Below, piece after piece: positions 60,870 through 64,000 of a stretch of 64,000 nt of DNA. The position numbers and the translations under genes are program-made. Within the stretch, counting starts at the first letter, position 1, and each line of letters begins with the position of its first letter. Below the pieces are notes generated by a model. It saw only the letters and a list, made by a program, of their open reading frames with translations. It was not told the origin of the DNA and did not search any database. The DNA is taken from NCBI RefSeq assembly GCF_007559025.1, contig NZ_CP041765.1:306679-370678 (forward strand), given 5' to 3'. This DNA is from Tomitella fengzijianii. Its GTDB lineage: Bacteria > Actinomycetota > Actinomycetes > Mycobacteriales > Mycobacteriaceae.

Positions 60870-61756
60870 CGGGGCCCGCCCCGCAGGAACGTGCGCAGGT
60901 AGCCGGGCAGGCGCCGCGCGGGAACCGAGCGCGGCCACTCATCGGGCCGGATCAGCGCGTCGGTGCCGCCGTCGACGAAGACGATGCTGCCGCACTGGAA
61001 GTCTGCGGCGTCGGTGAGCATGAAGCACGCCCACCGTGCGAGGGCGCCCGGCTCGCCGAAGCCGCCGACGGGGATGGGGAACTTCCGGACCGCCTTGCCC
61101 TCGAGCGGATTGTCGAGCTGCTGCTGCAGCAGCGGGGTGAGCACTGCCCCCGGGGCCACCGCGTTGAGGCGGATGCCCTCGCCCGCCCACAGCGGCAGCA
61201 CCGCGGTGCGGCGCACCCAGCGGCTCAGCGCGATCTTCGAGGCGGCGTACACGATGGCGGGGCGCCCGGGCCCGAACAGGCGGGTGGCGCGCAGGGACTT
61301 CTCCACGTCGCCCGCCAGGAGCGCGCGCACGCTGCGTGCCGGTACCAGCGGCGTCGTCGTCGTGGAGTTGCTGGAGACGACCACGGCCTTGCCGGGGCGG
61401 CCGGCGGCGAGCGCGGGCCGCCATTGCTCGAGCAGCTCCACCGCGCCGCAGTAGTTGACCTCGGCGATCAGACGGGGATGCCCGCCCCCGCCCACGGGGC
61501 CGACGCCCGCGGCGAGGACGGCGCCGTCGAGGTCGCCGCCGGCGCGGTCGAGGACCTGGGCCGCCGCGGCGCTGCGGCCCTCGGCGGTGGCGAGGTCCGC
61601 GATCACCTCGGAGTCCGGGTGTCCCGTGGTGTGCAGGTCCACCCCGATGACGGTGTGCCCGTGCGCGCGGAGCAGTTCGGCCGTCGCCTGCCCGATCCCC
61701 GAGGCGGCGCCGGTGACGGCGTAGGTGCCCGCCCGCGCCGGTACGGCCGCCGTCAC
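60866..61756 (-). CDS. SDR family oxidoreductase
   Basis: 296 residues. TGAASGIGQATAELL cofactor loop, VVSSNSTTTT with catalytic Ser, YAASKIALSRWVRR (YxxxK), RLNAVAPGAVLTPLLQQQL, FVDGGTDAL. An insertion between the Ser and Tyr motifs (LVPARSVRALLAGDVEKSLR) resembles 3-alpha-hydroxysteroid dehydrogenase/carbonyl reductases of the Comamonas type. GTG start overlaps the OYE stop (GTGA). Probably reduces or oxidises the product of the OYE. Confidence 0.85.
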   Translation of the reverse strand: MTAAVPARAGTYAVTGAASGIGQATAELLRAHGHTVIGVDLHTTGHPDSEVIADLATAEGRSAAAAQVLDRAGGDLDGAVLAAGVGPVGGGGHPRLIAEVNYCGAVELLEQWRPALAAGRPGKAVVVSSNSTTTTPLVPARSVRALLAGDVEKSLRATRLFGPGRPAIVYAASKIALSRWVRRTAVLPLWAGEGIRLNAVAPGAVLTPLLQQQLDNPLEGKAVRKFPIPVGGFGEPGALARWACFMLTDAADFQCGSIVFVDGGTDALIRPDEWPRSVPARRLPGYLRTFLRGGPR

Positions 61757-62943
61757 GGCTGCGTCACCAGCACGCAGTGCGTGCGCGAATAGATCGTGGG
61801 CATGCAGCGGTTGCAGTGGATGCACAGGGACTCCGTGCGGTGGTCGGCCTCGACGCGGCGGATCAGATCCGGTTCGCGCAGCAGAGCGCGGCCCATGGCG
61901 ACGAAGTCGAACCCCTCGTCCATCGCCCGGGTCATACCGCCGAAGTCGGTGACGCCGCCGAGCAGGACCAGCGGCATGGTCAGGGCGGCGCGGAATTGCC
62001 GCGCCTGCTCGAGCATGTACAGCGGCTCGTACGGGTAGTACTTGAGGAAGAACCTGCCGACCGCGTGCAGCCCGGCGCGTTGCGGCTGGGGCATCGCGTT
62101 GGCGAAGTCGCGCACCGGGGCGTCCCCGCGGAACAGGTACAGCGGGTTCTTCAGCGAGCTTCCGCAGGTGAGTTCCAGGGCGTCGAGCGTGCCGTCTGAC
62201 TCCAGCCACTGCGCCACCTGCAGCGACTCGTCCAGCCAGAAGCCGCGCGGCACGCCGTCGTCCATGTTGAGCTTGGCGGTCACCGCGATCTCGTCGCCCA
62301 CCTCGTCGCGCACGGCGCGGGCCACCTCCCGGGCCACCCGTGCCCGGTTCTGCAGTGGCCCGCCGTACTCGTCCTTGCGCTTATTGATGGCGGGGCTGAG
62401 GAACGAGCTGGTGAAGTAGTTGTGGCCGAAGTGGATCTCCACTGCGTCGAAGCCCGACTCGATGGCGATGCGCGCGGCGCGCGCGTGGTCGGCGGTGATG
62501 CGGCGGATGTCGGCCTTGGTGGCGGCGCGCGTCAGTTTGAGGCTCAGCGGGCTGAGCTGGTTGCTGGGCGCGAGCGCCTTGGCGCGGTTGGACTTGGCGT
62601 TGGCGACGGGGCCGGCGTGCCCGATCTGCGCGGAGGCCTTGGCACCCTCGGCGTGCACGGCGTCGGTCAGGCGGCGCAGGCCGGGGACCGCCTCGGGGCG
62701 CATGTGGATCTGGTGGCGGTCGGTGCGGCCCTCGGGCGACGCGGCGCAGTAGGCGACGGTGGTCATTCCCACGCCGCCGGCCGCGACCGCGCGGTGGAAC
62801 TCGATCAGATCGTCGGTGACCAGGGCGTCCGGCGTCATCCCCTCGAAGGTCGCCGCCTTGATGGTGCGGTTGCGCAGCGTGAGCGGGCCCAGGCGGGCGG
62901 GCGCGAATACGTCGGCCGCGTTGCCGGGTTTCGGTTCAGTCAC
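61753..62943 (-). CDS. NADH:flavin oxidoreductase, Old Yellow Enzyme family
   Basis: 396 residues. LRNRTIKAATFEGMTPDA, AVAAGGVGMTTVAYCAASPEG, QIGHAGPVAN, DAVEIHFGHNYFTSSFLSP, INKRKDEYGGPLQNRAR, and a C-terminal CIHCNRCM ... HC cysteine set like the Fe-S site of 2,4-dienoyl-CoA reductase-type OYEs, though the third and fourth cysteines are more widely spaced. The usual HxxN substrate pair reads HFGHN. Reduces activated C=C bonds. GTG with AGGAGGAACCCC upstream. First gene of the coupled operon with SDR and TetR. Confidence 0.88.
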   Translation of the reverse strand: MTEPKPGNAADVFAPARLGPLTLRNRTIKAATFEGMTPDALVTDDLIEFHRAVAAGGVGMTTVAYCAASPEGRTDRHQIHMRPEAVPGLRRLTDAVHAEGAKASAQIGHAGPVANAKSNRAKALAPSNQLSPLSLKLTRAATKADIRRITADHARAARIAIESGFDAVEIHFGHNYFTSSFLSPAINKRKDEYGGPLQNRARVAREVARAVRDEVGDEIAVTAKLNMDDGVPRGFWLDESLQVAQWLESDGTLDALELTCGSSLKNPLYLFRGDAPVRDFANAMPQPQRAGLHAVGRFFLKYYPYEPLYMLEQARQFRAALTMPLVLLGGVTDFGGMTRAMDEGFDFVAMGRALLREPDLIRRVEADHRTESLCIHCNRCMPTIYSRTHCVLVTQP

Positions 62944-62968
62944 GGGGTTCCTCCTGGGCGGGCATGCT

Positions 62969-62997
62969 AGATTACGGTGCCAGTGGGTTCGTAATCT
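62969..62997. promoter_or_regulatory. palindromic operator of the OYE/epimerase divergent promoter
   Basis: AGATTACG (62969-62976) and CGTAATCT (62990-62997), a perfect 8-bp inverted repeat with a 13-base spacer, lies 26 bp from the OYE start and 43 bp from the divergent gene start. Expected site for the operon's own TetR regulator. Confidence 0.7.
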
Positions 62998-63039
62998 CGG
63001 TGAATCCGAAACTTAGCACGGACGGGGCGGAGGCGGAAG

Positions 63040-64000
63040 ATGCTCATCGCGGTGACCGGAGGGACCGGCTACCTGGGCGCGCACACGGTGCGCGCGCTGC
63101 TGGCCGCAGGGCACGGTGTGCGGCTGCTGCGCGCGCCGGGTGAGTCCTGCGACGACCTGCTCGGCAGGTTCCGCGAGGCCGGACCCGTGGAGGTGATCGA
63201 GGGCGACGTGCGCTCGGATGCGGTGACCGACAGGTTGCTGAACGGGGCCGACGCCCTGTTCCACGCGGCGGGCGTGGTGGGCACCAGCGAGCGGCACGAG
63301 CAGCTGATGTGGGACATCAACGCCTACGCCACGGAGCGGATCCTCACCCGCGCCGTCGCGCGCGGGCTGGACCCCGTCGTGAACGTCAGCAGCTACAGCG
63401 CCCTGTTCCCGGCGCCGGACGGCGTGATCTCGCCGGACACGCCCACGGCCGACGGGCGCAGCAGCTACGCCCGGACCAAGGGGTATGCGGACAGAGCCGC
63501 GCGGCGGCTGCAGGACGACGGCGCGCCCGTGGTGGTGACCTACCCGTCGAGCGTGGTGGGGCCCGCGTTCCACACCGCGCCCGGGGTCACGCAGAAGGGG
63601 TGGGCGCCGATCGTCCGCTGGCGCTACGGGCCGTCGGTGCCCGGCGGGATGCAGATGGTGGACGTGCGCGACATCGGGGAGGTGCACGCGCGGGTCATGG
63701 CGCCCGGGCGTGGGCCGCACCGATACGTGTGCGGCGGCGTGATGCTCACCTTCGACGAGATGGTGGACGCCCTGGCGGACGGCCTGGGCCGGAGGGTGCG
63801 GCGCGTGCCGCTGTCCGCCGCCATGATGCGGGGGCTGGGGCGGGTCTCCGACGTGGCGGGCAAGCGTTTCGAGATCGCCGACGGCCTCAGCTACGAGGCG
63901 GCGCTGCTGCTCACCGCCGCTACGCCCACCGACGACACCGCCACTCTGCGTGACCTGAGTCTGGCCTGGCGCGATCCCCGCGAGGCCATCGCCGCGTCCG
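63040..64000 (+). CDS. NAD-dependent epimerase / 3-beta-HSD-like protein (truncated by window end)
   Basis: Open from ATG 63040 (GGAGGCGG upstream) to the window edge, 320 codons. Starts MLIAVTGGTGYLGAHTVRAL, the extended-SDR cofactor loop, then HAAGVVGTS, NVSSYSAL and catalytic YARTK; YPSSVVGPAFH. Similar to 3-beta-hydroxysteroid dehydrogenase/isomerase-like and dihydroflavonol-reductase-like proteins. The C terminus is outside the window. Divergent from and probably co-regulated with the OYE-SDR-TetR operon through the shared palindrome. Confidence 0.85.
   Translation, partial: MLIAVTGGTGYLGAHTVRALLAAGHGVRLLRAPGESCDDLLGRFREAGPVEVIEGDVRSDAVTDRLLNGADALFHAAGVVGTSERHEQLMWDINAYATERILTRAVARGLDPVVNVSSYSALFPAPDGVISPDTPTADGRSSYARTKGYADRAARRLQDDGAPVVVTYPSSVVGPAFHTAPGVTQKGWAPIVRWRYGPSVPGGMQMVDVRDIGEVHARVMAPGRGPHRYVCGGVMLTFDEMVDALADGLGRRVRRVPLSAAMMRGLGRVSDVAGKRFEIADGLSYEAALLLTAATPTDDTATLRDLSLAWRDPREAIAAS

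Overview
The window reads as chromosome of a high-G+C actinomycete of the mycolic-acid group (Mycobacteriales; Gordonia, Tsukamurella, Dietzia or Tomitella would all fit, and the genus cannot be fixed from sequence alone). Reasons: strongly G+C-rich third positions, frequent GTG starts, many 4-base stop/start overlaps, leaderless promoters (TANNNT followed 6-7 nt later by ATG/GTG), and typical mycolata families: LpqN-like protein, Eis-type acetyltransferase, cutinase, a SDR of the mycofactocin-dependent type, KstD flavoproteins and a Baeyer-Villiger monooxygenase.

Layout. 1-0.5 kb: debris (broken IS5-type transposase, SHOCT-domain remnant). 0.8-5.75 kb: a translationally coupled three-gene unit encoding a UDP-sulfoquinovose-synthase-like enzyme, a BcsB-like exported protein and a membrane processive-type glycosyltransferase; this is the best candidate for an undescribed system, possibly a surface polysaccharide containing an unusual (perhaps sulfonated) sugar. 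5.8-7.4 kb and 12.4-12.9 kb: gene debris (DUF2254 protein, arylsulfatase tail, two solute-binding-protein tails). 7.45-21.3 kb: a catabolic block with two KstD-family flavoproteins, three NTF2/SnoaL-like proteins, two Dabb-type proteins, three-step SDR/BVMO chemistry, an amidohydrolase, and PadR and IclR regulators; it looks built for an alicyclic ketone or steroid/terpenoid-like substrate. 21.4-28.7 kb: LpqN-like protein, PutA (split near its C terminus), FrnE-like DsbA, Eis, a RibD-like reductase, and an 11-bp tandem repeat array in front of a DnaB-N-terminal-like protein. 28.7-39.96 kb: housekeeping/envelope genes (SDR, aldehyde dehydrogenase, MgtC-like, hemerythrin, a degenerate and an intact Cu/Zn-SOD-like lipoprotein flanking a secreted hydrolase, quinone reductase, MscS, small membrane proteins).

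40.2-45.0 kb: a lower-G+C pair of YhgE/Pip-family membrane proteins behind a palindromic operator, likely acquired. 45.8-48.6 kb: glutamate decarboxylase followed by a ThrE-type exporter, an apparent acid-stress or GABA unit. 48.6-52.1 kb: unknown protein, cysK-cysE (cysteine synthesis), and a flavoprotein with a strong terminator. 52.3-58.8 kb: gltB-gltD (glutamate synthase) with a long leader. 59-60.3 kb: cutinase-family protein and S4-domain protein. 60.2-64 kb: a coupled OYE-SDR-TetR operon, divergent from an NAD-dependent epimerase/3-beta-HSD-like gene that runs off the window, with a palindrome between them that is the likely TetR operator.

A nitrogen theme runs through the right half: PutA makes glutamate from proline, GltBD makes glutamate from 2-oxoglutarate and glutamine, and glutamate decarboxylase consumes it. 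No rRNA, tRNA, CRISPR array or prophage was recognised. All calls rest on reading motifs by eye; no database search was run.
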